Source: DASPOF01 sp035626155 (GTDB lineage Bacteria; Desulfobacterota; Binatia; Binatales; Binataceae). Taken from it: 48,390 nt of DNA. The stretch covers positions 1 to 48,390 of the forward strand of contig DASPOF010000002.1 in assembly GCA_035626155.1 (NCBI GenBank), written 5' to 3'. A model generated the notes under the pieces. The model was not told where the DNA came from and ran no database searches. It was given only the letters and a program-made list of their open reading frames with translations. Shown here in pieces: positions 7,108 to 14,832 of this stretch. Positions within the stretch are counted from its first letter, which is position 1, and the number at the start of each line of letters is the position of its first letter. A program made the position numbers and the translations under genes.

Positions 7108-8118
7108 TCAGACTTGGCGGTCGATCTGCTCGTCGATCAAGGCGCCGAGACTGTCGCGGTAGGGCGAGGGGGTAAGTACGCGGAGCATTGTCCGCGCGGT
7201 ATTGACCCGGCTCGCGGCCAGCGCGCGCGCATCGGCGATCAGCGCCGGGTCGCGCAGCAACGCGAGCGCGTGCTCGAATGCTTCACCCTCGAACTTGGTC
7301 CCGTTCTGGAAGAGGCGGCGGAGTTCAGGGTTGCGCTCGACTCCGAGCACGACCGGCAGCGACGGAATTCCCGAGCGAAGGTCGGAGCCGACCGGCTTTC
7401 CGATTTTCTCTTCGGGGCCGAGGATATCGAGCAGGTCATCGACCATCTGGAAGGCGTGGCCGATCGCGTCGCCGAGGCGCGCCATCGCGTCGATCGTGCG
7501 CTCGGGCGCGCCGGCGAGATCCGCGGCGACCCGTCCGCCCGCGTTGAACAGCGATGCGGTCTTGCGCGAGATCACGGCGAGGTAGTCATCGAGGCTCGCC
7601 GCCGGATTGTGGCGCAGGCGTCCCTCCATCACTTCGCCCTCGCTCAACTGGATGCAAGCCTGCGCCGCGATGCGCACGAGGCGCTCCTCGAAACGCCCGC
7701 ACAACTCGAAGGCGCGGCAGAAGAGGTAGTCGCCGGCGACGAGGGTGGGGGCGAAACCATAGCGGGCGTAAGCGGACGGTTTCCCGCGCCGCAGCACGCC
7801 GCCGTCGATGATGTCATCGTGGAGCAGGGTCGCGGAATGGATCAGCTCGAGCGCGATTGCCGCGTCGATCGCATCCTCGATGTTCGCATCCGACCCGCCG
7901 CAGGCGCGATAGACCAGCAGGATGAAGGTAGGGCGCAGCCGTTTGCCGCGGCCATCGACCAGGTAGTGGCAGATCTCCGCGATGAGGTTTTCGTTGGAGT
8001 CGAGCAGGCGCGAGAGCTTCGCCTCGGCCGCGGCGAGGTCCGCCTCGACGAGCCGCGCGGGGCTGGGCGGTTGAGCATCGCGCGCCGGCGCGAGAGCAAT
8101 TGCCTTGGCTTTCTTCAC
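7108..8118 (-). CDS. ispB: Long-chain trans-polyprenyl diphosphate synthase (IspB-like)
   Basis: This 336-aa all-helical prenyl transferase condenses isopentenyl diphosphate units to make the side chain of a respiratory quinone. GKRLRP (58-63), the first aspartate-rich motif DDIID (101-105) in ELIHSATLLHDDIID, and the second, DDLLD (227-231), are all visible. The residue five positions before the first motif is a small Ala, as in E. coli IspB (TATLLHDD), which fits a long (octa-/nona-prenyl) product rather than FPP or GGPP. Chain length cannot be fixed from sequence alone. The start is GTG at 8118. The gene lies 120 bp downstream of cofE in the same orientation; a link to F420 is not implied. 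Confidence 0.88.
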   Translation of the reverse strand: MKKAKAIALAPARDAQPPSPARLVEADLAAAEAKLSRLLDSNENLIAEICHYLVDGRGKRLRPTFILLVYRACGGSDANIEDAIDAAIALELIHSATLLHDDIIDGGVLRRGKPSAYARYGFAPTLVAGDYLFCRAFELCGRFEERLVRIAAQACIQLSEGEVMEGRLRHNPAASLDDYLAVISRKTASLFNAGGRVAADLAGAPERTIDAMARLGDAIGHAFQMVDDLLDILGPEEKIGKPVGSDLRSGIPSLPVVLGVERNPELRRLFQNGTKFEGEAFEHALALLRDPALIADARALAASRVNTARTMLRVLTPSPYRDSLGALIDEQIDRQV

Positions 8119-8238
8119 TGGTTATCGCCGGGTGCGAAGAGCGCTCGCAGAATCCGGATGGAACAGTCCATCGCCCCGGCTGCGGATTACGTAGGTGTGA
8201 TGCACGAAACTACCCTAGCCCGAAAGACTGAAACGGTA

Positions 8239-8991
8239 CTAGCGAAATAAATCCGCTTCGGCGGGGCGAATCAACACTTTCGCGCTGCCCTCGAAGGGTT
8301 CGTATGCGTAGCCGCGCACGTGGACGGCCGGGATCGCCGAGGACTTCTCCATCAGGAGGCCCGCTGCTGCGGCGAGTTCATCGGCGATCGCGACCACGGT
8401 ATGCTGCAACTCGCGTCCGCCGAGGTCGGTGCTCCCGCGCAGATCCAGCATCGGATTCATCCCCGATATACCGAGGCAGATCTCGGTCAGTCCGTCGCGC
8501 CATGGGCGGCCGAACGTATCGGTAATCACGATGGCGATATCGACGCCGTAGCGCGCGCGGATTCCGGCGCGGATTCGCCCCGCCGATGCGTCCGGGTCCA
8601 CCGGCAGGAGAATTGCCCGGTCGTCTTCCAGACTGTTTGATTCGTCCACGCCCGCGTTTGCGCAGACCCATCCGGGTCCGGTTTCGACGATGATCACCCC
8701 GTGATCGTTGCGGACGATGCGGTTGGTCTGGCGAAGCACCAGCTCGACCGCGCGCGGATCTTTCTCCCATTTCCGCGCGAGCGCGTCGGCGAATGCGGAC
8801 GGCCGGATGCCATTCAGATCGACGACGCGGCCCTCGGACTTCGAGACGATTTTCTGGCAGACGACCAGGATGTCGCGTGCGGCCAGCTTGATGCCGGTTT
8901 TTTCGAGGCCCGCGGCGAGCAGGGCGGCAAGGTCGTCGCCCTCCTTGACCATCGGGATACCCTCGACTGCGGTAAGCGTGATCGAGCCCAT
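8239..8991 (-). CDS. cofE: Coenzyme F420-0:L-glutamate ligase
   Basis: This 250-aa CofE adds gamma-linked glutamates to F420-0 in a GTP-dependent reaction. Family hallmarks are DILVVCQKIVSKSEGRVVDL (about 41-60), the nucleotide/metal region LRQTNRIVRNDHGVIIVETG, and VITDTFGRPWRDGLTEICLG with downstream GMNPMLDLRG. It is a stand-alone CofE without the C-terminal nitroreductase-like domain of actinobacterial FbiB. ATG 8991 is preferred because the family N-terminus (MGSITLTAVEGIPMVKEGDDL) begins there. The upstream in-frame start at 9039 would overlap cofD. It is the last gene of cofG-cofH-cofD-cofE. Confidence 0.93.
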   Translation of the reverse strand: MGSITLTAVEGIPMVKEGDDLAALLAAGLEKTGIKLAARDILVVCQKIVSKSEGRVVDLNGIRPSAFADALARKWEKDPRAVELVLRQTNRIVRNDHGVIIVETGPGWVCANAGVDESNSLEDDRAILLPVDPDASAGRIRAGIRARYGVDIAIVITDTFGRPWRDGLTEICLGISGMNPMLDLRGSTDLGGRELQHTVVAIADELAAAAGLLMEKSSAIPAVHVRGYAYEPFEGSAKVLIRPAEADLFR

Positions 8992-9004
8992 AAGAGGGAC
9001 AAGC

Positions 9005-9970
9005 CTACACCCCAAGCGCACCGAGAACCACTTCCGCAAGGCGCGCGGAGCGCTCGGGCGTTGTCATGATGGTGTCGGTCGGGACCGCGCGCATCCCGAG
9101 CTTTTCGATTTCGCCGGCGTAGCGGCGGTCGGTGTCATCGAGCACGAATACGCCCGCGATGTCGCGGTACAGGCGCGCGACGCCGAGCGGAGAGACTTCC
9201 ATGCCGAGTCCACGCAGCATCTTGTCGGCTGGTCCCTTGATGGTCTTGCCGCCGACGATCGGGCTGATTGCGGCGACCTGCGCGCGGCGGCTGCTGAGCG
9301 CCTCGCGCACGCCCTTGAGCGACAAGACGGGGCCCAACGAGACGAATGGATTGGACGGGGCGAGGATGGTTGCGGCCGAGCGGCGGATCGCGGCAGTCGC
9401 GGCGGGAAGAGCGCGGGCGCGCGATGCGCCGCGAAGCTCGATTCGCTCGACCGTCCCGCGCGCGCGATTGCGCACGAAGTACTCCTGGAACGGCATCGCT
9501 GGCCGCCCTTTCACCTTCACGAAGGTGCGCACGCGATCGTCGCTCATCGGAAGAACCCGCGATCGCACGCCGAGGGCGCGCGCGATCTCGGCGGTGATCG
9601 TGCTGAGCCGCGCGCCCGCGCGCATCCGCTCGGTGCGGTAGAGATGGGTTGCGAAATCGCGGTCGCCGAGCATGAACCAGGCTTTCCCGTAAAAGCGCTC
9701 GAGCGCCGCGAGCGTCACGAACGATTCGCCCTCGAGACCCCAGCCCTGCGCCCGGTTGGCCACCCCGGCGAGCGTGTAAGTGACCGTATCGATGTCGGGC
9801 GACACGTGGAGCCCGTAGAAGTCCTCATCGTCGCCGGTATTGACGATGAGGGTCAGCCGCGAGGGATCGATGCGGCGGGCAAGTCCGCGGATGAACTTAG
9901 CTGCACCCACTCCCCCCGCAAGCGTGGTTATCGGCCTGCGTGGGAGTGGAGGAAATCGGCCGGGCGCCAT
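9005..9970 (-). CDS. cofD: 2-phospho-L-lactate (or phosphoenolpyruvate-derived) transferase CofD/FbiA
   Basis: This 321-aa protein transfers the activated phospholactyl, phosphoenolpyruvyl or phosphoglyceryl moiety onto FO to form (dehydro-)F420-0. It shows the N-terminal TLAGGVGAAKFIRGLARR, the NTGDDEDFYGLHVSPDIDTV motif, the LAPSNPFVSLGPVLSLKGVR segment and SPIVGGKTIKGPADKML. The start at ATG 9970 places the conserved glycine-rich motif about 17 residues in. This start overlaps the end of cofH by 74 nt; ATG 10018 would overlap more. Which donor is used (phospholactate, PEP or 3-phosphoglycerate) cannot be read from the sequence. Confidence 0.93.
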   Translation of the reverse strand: MAPGRFPPLPRRPITTLAGGVGAAKFIRGLARRIDPSRLTLIVNTGDDEDFYGLHVSPDIDTVTYTLAGVANRAQGWGLEGESFVTLAALERFYGKAWFMLGDRDFATHLYRTERMRAGARLSTITAEIARALGVRSRVLPMSDDRVRTFVKVKGRPAMPFQEYFVRNRARGTVERIELRGASRARALPAATAAIRRSAATILAPSNPFVSLGPVLSLKGVREALSSRRAQVAAISPIVGGKTIKGPADKMLRGLGMEVSPLGVARLYRDIAGVFVLDDTDRRYAGEIEKLGMRAVPTDTIMTTPERSARLAEVVLGALGV

Positions 9971-11150
9971 TGGGGGCCTTTCTTCCGTAGAGCTTCTGAT
10001 AGAGCGTGGTGCGTTCAACCGCGACCCGCCCCATCTCGCGCGCCTTCTCCTCGATCAGGTCCACCGGAACGAACTCGCCTGCGCCACCGCCGGCCTGCGC
10101 GGTGATGCTCTCCTCCATGAGCGTGCCGGAGAAATCGTTGCATCCCGCCTTCAGAGTAAGCGCGGCGAGGTCCGGGCCGAGCTTGACCCACGAGGTCTGG
10201 AGATTGTCGATCAAGCCGCGCAGGTAGAGCCGCGCGAACGCGTACATCTGGAAGTCGAGCGCTCCGTTTTCCTGCGGCTTCATCAGCCCCTTGCGGAAGA
10301 GCACCGTGTTCTCGTGGATGAAGCGCAGGGGCACGAACTCGGTGAAGCCGTGCGTCTCCTTCTGGATGCTGCGGACGAGATCGAGATGATTTACCACGTG
10401 GCGCGGATTCTCGACGTGCCCGTACATCACGGTCGAGCTGGTCGGCACGCCGCAGGCGTGCGCGGTGGTGATTATATCGACCCACGCGGCGACATCGACC
10501 TTCTTGTGGCTCAGGATCTCGCGCACGCCGTCATCGAGGATTTCCGCGGCGGTGCCGGGAATCGAGCCGAGCCCGTGATCCTTGAGCATCCCGATATACT
10601 CCGGGTACTCCATCCGCACGCGCCTTGCGCCGTACATGATCTCCATCGGAGAGAACGCGTGCACGTGGATCGCCGGGAAGCGCCCTTTAATCGCGTCGAG
10701 AAGGTCGCGGTACTTGAACGGGGGCATTTCGGGGTTGATGCCGCCCTGCATGCAGACCTCGGTTGCGCCGCGCGCGATCGCGTCGCCGACCTTTGCCAGG
10801 ATAGTCTCATCGCTATGGTCGTACGCGTCGGACTCCCAGCGCTGGCGCTTGAATCCGCAGAACTGGCATCCGACGAAGCAGATGTTGGTGAAGTTGATGT
10901 TGCGATTGACGACGTAGGTGACCTCGTTGCCTACGTCCTCGGCGCGGGCGAGGTCGGCGCATTTGACCGCGGCGCGCAGGTCGTCGCCCCGGGCGGTGTA
11001 GAGCGCGAGCCCCTCGTCGGTGTTGAGCTCCCGGCGCTCGCGGCCTTTCTCGAGCGCGGCGCGCACCTCCGGCGATGCCTTGGCCAGCAGCGCATCGAGC
11101 GGAGCCGCCTCGATTTCATCAATCCAGTCGCGCCAGTATTGCAGATTCAC
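9897..11150 (-). CDS. cofH: FO synthase subunit 2, radical SAM CofH
   Basis: CofH joins tyrosine-derived 4-hydroxybenzyl to 5-amino-6-ribitylaminouracil, the first half of deazaflavin FO formation. The 417-aa protein has the radical-SAM cluster motif CFVGCQFC (C91, C95, C98), the CofH/MqnC signature QGGINPEMPPFKYRDLLDAI, and FTEFVPLRFIHENTVLF. GTG 11150 is chosen because it overlaps the cofG stop in a GTGA junction and has GGAGG about 8 nt upstream. A Gly/Ser/Cys-rich tail (QADNHACGGSGCS) extends past the usual end into the cofD overlap. MqnC/MqnE are related, but adjacency to cofG and cofD settles the assignment. Confidence 0.94.
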   Translation of the reverse strand: MNLQYWRDWIDEIEAAPLDALLAKASPEVRAALEKGRERRELNTDEGLALYTARGDDLRAAVKCADLARAEDVGNEVTYVVNRNINFTNICFVGCQFCGFKRQRWESDAYDHSDETILAKVGDAIARGATEVCMQGGINPEMPPFKYRDLLDAIKGRFPAIHVHAFSPMEIMYGARRVRMEYPEYIGMLKDHGLGSIPGTAAEILDDGVREILSHKKVDVAAWVDIITTAHACGVPTSSTVMYGHVENPRHVVNHLDLVRSIQKETHGFTEFVPLRFIHENTVLFRKGLMKPQENGALDFQMYAFARLYLRGLIDNLQTSWVKLGPDLAALTLKAGCNDFSGTLMEESITAQAGGGAGEFVPVDLIEEKAREMGRVAVERTTLYQKLYGRKAPNGARPISSTPTQADNHACGGSGCS

Positions 11151-12367
11151 GCTTCGCCTCCGGCGGTCCGGTCGCCGAGTTCGCGCACTCGCCCCGCGAT
11201 CGCACCGTCCATCCATACATCATTGATGTATTCGGGATAAATTGCCAGCCGCTCGGTGAGCCTGAAGCCCGCGCGCGCGCATCGTTCGCCGAGCCGCTCG
11301 ATATGCGGCCACGGCGATTCGGGATTGACGTAATCCGGGGTCAGCGGCGAGATGCCGCCCCAATCGTTGATGCCGGCATCGAGGAACAGCTCGATTTGAT
11401 TGGGCGACAGATTGGGCGGCGCCTGCACGTTCATCGCAGGGCCGAGCACCAGGCGGGCGGTTGCGATCGCGCGCGCCATATCCATCGCATCGGGCTCGGG
11501 CGCATTCGCCATCGCGATATCCGGCTTGGCGCGGAAGTTCTGGATGATCACTTCCTGGATGTGCGCGTGGCGCTGGTGCGCGTCGCGAATCGCGAGCAGG
11601 CTCAGAGCGCGCTCGCGCGGCGTCTCGCCGATGCCGAGCAGGATCCCGGTCGTGAACGGGATGCGAAGTTCGCCCGCCTCGTCGATCATCTTCATCCGCG
11701 CCGCCGGGTCCTTGTCGGGCGCGGCCTGATGGACGCCGCCGCGGGCGCGAAGGCGCGGCGAGATGTTCTCGAGCATCAGACCCATGCTCGCGTTGAGCGG
11801 GCGGAGCTGGCGCATCTCGTCGCGCGACATCAGCCCCGCATTGGTGTGCGGAAGCAGCCCCTCTCCGATCGCGATCTCGCACGCACGGGCGACGTATTCG
11901 ACGGTCGTGCGCGCGCCGAGCGATTTAAGCGTCGCGCGGAACTCCTTGAATGCGACTTCGGGCTTGTCGCCCAGGCACATGAGCGCCTCTTTGCAACCGA
12001 GCGCGTGCGCGCGGCGCGACCACTCGGCGATCTCATCGGGCATCATCGTCCACGCGCCGGGATCGCCGGGGTCCTTGCGGAACGTGCAATAGGTGCATCG
12101 ATCGCGGCAGAGATTCGTGACGGGGAGAAAGACCTTGCGCGAGTACGTGACGACGCCGCGATGCGCGCGATCGCGAAGCTCGGATGCCGCCGACAGCATC
12201 GCGCCGAGATCGCGATCGGGGCACTCGATTAGCGCGGCCGCATCGGACTCGCCAAGCCGCGCACCGGCGAGCGCGCGATCGAGCACGTCGCGAATCGGCG
12301 GGCGCGAATCGATACTGGATGCAGCGGGAAACTCGGCAGGCGGCATTCCACGCCCCTTATAAGCCAT
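11147..12367 (-). CDS. cofG: FO synthase subunit 1, radical SAM CofG
   Basis: CofG completes FO, cyclising the CofH product with a second SAM radical. The 406-aa protein has CRDRCTYC (C87, C91, C94), a CofG-typical MCLGDKPEVAFKEF segment, PHTNAGLMSRDEM, and NDWGGISPLTPDYVNPESPWP near the C-terminus. It is the first gene of the operon and overlaps cofH by 4 nt. ATG 12367 is taken as start; ATG 12346 is a credible alternative because AAGGGGC precedes it and the extra residues (MAYKGRG) are not conserved-looking. In actinobacteria CofG and CofH are fused as FbiC; here they are separate, as in archaea and other F420-containing bacteria. Confidence 0.94.
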   Translation of the reverse strand: MAYKGRGMPPAEFPAASSIDSRPPIRDVLDRALAGARLGESDAAALIECPDRDLGAMLSAASELRDRAHRGVVTYSRKVFLPVTNLCRDRCTYCTFRKDPGDPGAWTMMPDEIAEWSRRAHALGCKEALMCLGDKPEVAFKEFRATLKSLGARTTVEYVARACEIAIGEGLLPHTNAGLMSRDEMRQLRPLNASMGLMLENISPRLRARGGVHQAAPDKDPAARMKMIDEAGELRIPFTTGILLGIGETPRERALSLLAIRDAHQRHAHIQEVIIQNFRAKPDIAMANAPEPDAMDMARAIATARLVLGPAMNVQAPPNLSPNQIELFLDAGINDWGGISPLTPDYVNPESPWPHIERLGERCARAGFRLTERLAIYPEYINDVWMDGAIAGRVRELGDRTAGGEA

Positions 12368-12514
12368 CAGGTTCGGTGAGGCAACAATGGTTTCAATTCG
12401 ATACTCAATCGGCGCGACGCGCGCCGCGCTGTGCTCGTTTCAGCCGCGCTCGCGGCGCTCGTGGCGTGTACGGGCGCGCTGCGATAATCTCCAGAACGAC
12501 GGAGCCGCAATCAG

Positions 12515-13516
12515 ATGATCGCGATGGCGGTGGAGCGGCCCGCGCCGATCGAGAGCGCGCCGCTTAAGCAATTCGATTTGCCGATTCCAGAGCCGGGGCG
12601 CGGCGAAATCATGGTGCGCATCCGGACCTGCGGCGTATGCCGCACGGATTTGCACGTCGTCGAGGGCGACCTGCCGCCGAAACTGCCGCGCGTCGTCCCC
12701 GGCCACGAAGTGGTCGGCGTCGTCGAGCGATGCGGTTTGGGGTGCACGCGGTTCAAGCTCGGCGCGCGCGTGGGGATCGCGTGGTTGCGCCAGACCTGCG
12801 GCAAGTGCGCCTGGTGCAATCGCGGACGCGAAAATCTTTGCCCGAACGCCCGCTTCACCGGCTACGACCATGATGGCGGATACGCCGAGTATGCGGTGGT
12901 GCCGGAGGATTTCGCCTATCCGCTTCCCGAGACGCTCGGCGATGAAGAAGCCGCGCCGCTGCTATGCGCCGGGATCATAGGATTTCGCGCCATCAAGCGC
13001 GCCGACATCCGGCCCGGCATGACGGTCGGCCTCTATGGCTTCGGCGGGTCGGCGCACATCGCGCTGCAAGTGCTCAAGTACTGGGGATGCCGCGTGTTCG
13101 TGATGAGCCGCGGCGGGCCGCATCGCGAGTTGGCCGCAACGCTGGGGGCCGAGTGGATTGGCGCGGCCGATGCGACGCCGCCAGCGCCGCTCGATGCGGC
13201 GATCCTGTTCGCGCCGGCGGGGAATCTGGTGCCGGCGGCGATGCAGGCGCTCGATCGTGGCGGAATCCTCGCGATCGCGGGAATCTACTTAAGCGCGATC
13301 CCGCCGCTCGATTACGAACGCCACCTGTTTTACGAGCGCGAGGTCAGGAGCGTGACGGCGAACACGCGCGCCGATGCGGAAGAGTTCCTCAAGATCGCAG
13401 GCGAGATTCCGATTCGCACGCATACGATGGCCTTTGGCCTGACCGAGGCGAACGTCGCGCTTAGGATGCTGAAGCACGACGAGATCAAAGGCGCCGCGGT
13501 GCTCCGGATCGGGTGA
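12515..13516 (+). CDS. Zinc-dependent alcohol dehydrogenase, medium-chain family
   Basis: This 333-aa medium-chain dehydrogenase/reductase would oxidise an alcohol or reduce an aldehyde with NAD(P). Catalytic zinc ligands are C42 (GVCRTDLH), H64-E65 (GHEVVG) and C151 (PLLCAG). Structural zinc ligands are C95, C98, C101 and C109 (CGKCAWCNRGRENLC). The Rossmann glycine motif is GLYGFGGSAH (172-181). The ligand pattern and 333-aa length fit the AdhA/AdhP-like branch. It is divergent from cofG across 147 bp, so a shared regulatory region is possible. F420-dependent alcohol dehydrogenases belong to a different (luciferase-like) family, so this is not one. Confidence 0.88.
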   Translation: MIAMAVERPAPIESAPLKQFDLPIPEPGRGEIMVRIRTCGVCRTDLHVVEGDLPPKLPRVVPGHEVVGVVERCGLGCTRFKLGARVGIAWLRQTCGKCAWCNRGRENLCPNARFTGYDHDGGYAEYAVVPEDFAYPLPETLGDEEAAPLLCAGIIGFRAIKRADIRPGMTVGLYGFGGSAHIALQVLKYWGCRVFVMSRGGPHRELAATLGAEWIGAADATPPAPLDAAILFAPAGNLVPAAMQALDRGGILAIAGIYLSAIPPLDYERHLFYEREVRSVTANTRADAEEFLKIAGEIPIRTHTMAFGLTEANVALRMLKHDEIKGAAVLRIG

Positions 13517-13563
13517 GCCTCAATCACGCGTGTCGTGAACGGCCCGGCCGGGAGCGGGCAATA

Positions 13564-13992
13564 ATGATGGCCAAGGCGTTTGGTAGTTTTCTGCTAATCT
13601 GGTTACTCGCTGTGAGTGGCTACGCCCAGGAGGCACCAAACTGCCCCCCGCGGCCGGATAATCTGAAATTCACTGAAATGAGCGCCGGGAAGACTATGAG
13701 CTTGCCGCCGCGCAGCAAGTTCGAATTTCGCGTCGCCCCGACGCCGGAAGGTTGCGCGGTTACAACCGTCATAACCCTGCCGGATGGAACCCGCTTGTGG
13801 CTGCCCGCCGGCAAGGTCTATGACTCGCCGGACAAGACTTTTCAGAATACCGGTTCTCCTCTGACCTACGAGGCGCAACCCGCGGGCGACTTCAACAACT
13901 GGGCTGGCTGGTTGGACACTTCCCCGCACGAGCCCGGCAATTGCGACCCGCGGGTTGATATCTGTCCCCCTGGAAGCAACCGCATACGTTGA
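13564..13992 (+). CDS. Small exported protein of unknown function
   Basis: I do not recognise a family. The 142-aa product starts MMAKAFGSFLLIWLLAVSGYAQEA, a clear signal peptide with likely cleavage after YAQ or GYA. The mature part of about 120 residues contains four cysteines (C at NCPP, GCAV, NCDP, ICPP) that could form two disulfides, and a beta-rich middle (TVITLPDGTRLWLPAGKVYD). ATG 13564 is used because the signal peptide begins there; an upstream in-frame start would overlap the dehydrogenase stop and put a charged stretch before the signal. It follows the dehydrogenase by 47 nt. Confidence 0.7.
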   Translation: MMAKAFGSFLLIWLLAVSGYAQEAPNCPPRPDNLKFTEMSAGKTMSLPPRSKFEFRVAPTPEGCAVTTVITLPDGTRLWLPAGKVYDSPDKTFQNTGSPLTYEAQPAGDFNNWAGWLDTSPHEPGNCDPRVDICPPGSNRIR

Positions 13993-14046
13993 TACCTGGC
14001 GGTAGCGAGATATTTCGCCGGCGCTCCGTTGCGACATGGTTGCCTG

Positions 14047-14187
14047 GTGAAGCAGTCGGCGCCGTCGTTCCTCGAGGTCGGTCTGCGCGAGCAGTTCGAG
14101 ATTTCCGAGATGCGCATGTCGCTCACCATTGCTGTGCAGTGGCGCAAGCGACGGTACTTCGCTCGCACTCAGGTCATGAAGCCATAA
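14047..14187 (+). CDS. Possible 46-aa ORF or gene remnant after the exported protein
   Basis: A GTG at 14047 opens a 46-codon frame ending at TAA 14185-14187. The peptide (VKQSAPSFLEVGLREQFEIS...RRYFARTQVMKP) has a balanced composition, unlike the Arg/Ser/Ala-rich noise usual in this GC-rich DNA. It is in the same frame as the preceding gene and the frame is open back to that gene's TGA at 13990. It could therefore be the separated tail of a formerly longer protein. No good ribosome-binding site is seen. Evidence is compositional only. Confidence 0.25.
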   Translation: MKQSAPSFLEVGLREQFEISEMRMSLTIAVQWRKRRYFARTQVMKP

Positions 14188-14267
14188 GCGTTCGTTGACC
14201 AGACGCTCGGCTGCTTGCTACGCTCCGAGCCAGAGGAAGAAGCTTTCCCCGACCCTGAGATCGATCG

Positions 14268-14810
14268 ATGGCGGAAGAAAGGTCAGCGCAGGGGCTGAGC
14301 AAGGGCGATTCGGCGGCGCTCGGTGACGCCGCGATTCTGACCCGGCTGGACAAGGCGATCGGCTGGGCGCGCAAGTTCTCGATTTTCCCATATCCGTTCG
14401 CGACCGCGTGCTGCGCGATGGAGTACATGTCGCTGTCGATGAGTCCGTACGACATCGACCGCTTCGGCGCGCTCCTGCCGCGATTCACGCCGCGCCAGGC
14501 CGATCTGCTGATGGTGATCGGCACCGTGACCGTCCGCCAGGGACCCATTCTGCGGCGGGTTTATGACCAGATGGCCGAGCCAAAGTGGGTGATGGCCTTC
14601 GGCGCGTGCGCATCGACGGGCGGCTTCTACGACAACTATGCGACCGTGCCCGGGATCGATCGGATCGTCCCGGTGGATGTGTATGTTCCCGGATGTCCTC
14701 CGCGTCCCGAGTCGGTGCTCGACGCGCTGATGGCGCTTCAGCGCAAGATCCAGGGACAGAAGCAGAAACTGCTCGCGCTGAGCGCCGGCAACGAGGCTCC
14801 CGCGCGCTAG
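14268..14810 (+). CDS. nuoB: NADH-quinone oxidoreductase subunit B
   Basis: NuoB carries cluster N2, the last iron-sulfur centre before quinone, in the peripheral arm of complex I. The 180-aa protein has the tandem cysteines C48-C49 (TACCAMEYM), C114 (GACASTGG) and C143 (PGCPPRPE), all four N2 ligands. GTVTVRQGPILRRVYDQM is the signature strand-helix. The N-terminus (residues 1-24) is poorly conserved. It is followed 22 bp later by nuoF rather than nuoC, so the usual nuoABCD order is broken. [NiFe]-hydrogenase small-subunit relatives lack this exact Cys pattern. Confidence 0.93.
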   Translation: MAEERSAQGLSKGDSAALGDAAILTRLDKAIGWARKFSIFPYPFATACCAMEYMSLSMSPYDIDRFGALLPRFTPRQADLLMVIGTVTVRQGPILRRVYDQMAEPKWVMAFGACASTGGFYDNYATVPGIDRIVPVDVYVPGCPPRPESVLDALMALQRKIQGQKQKLLALSAGNEAPAR

Positions 14811-14832
14811 AAATTTCCCCGGTCCGCAGGCG

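Noticed and set aside
9840..11240. 466-codon plus-strand frame
   Set aside because: Antisense to cofH, which has complete radical-SAM motifs.
12515..13516. F420-dependent alcohol dehydrogenase next to the cof genes
   Set aside because: It has zinc-ADH ligands and a Rossmann fold for NAD(P), not the luciferase-like fold of F420-dependent Adf.
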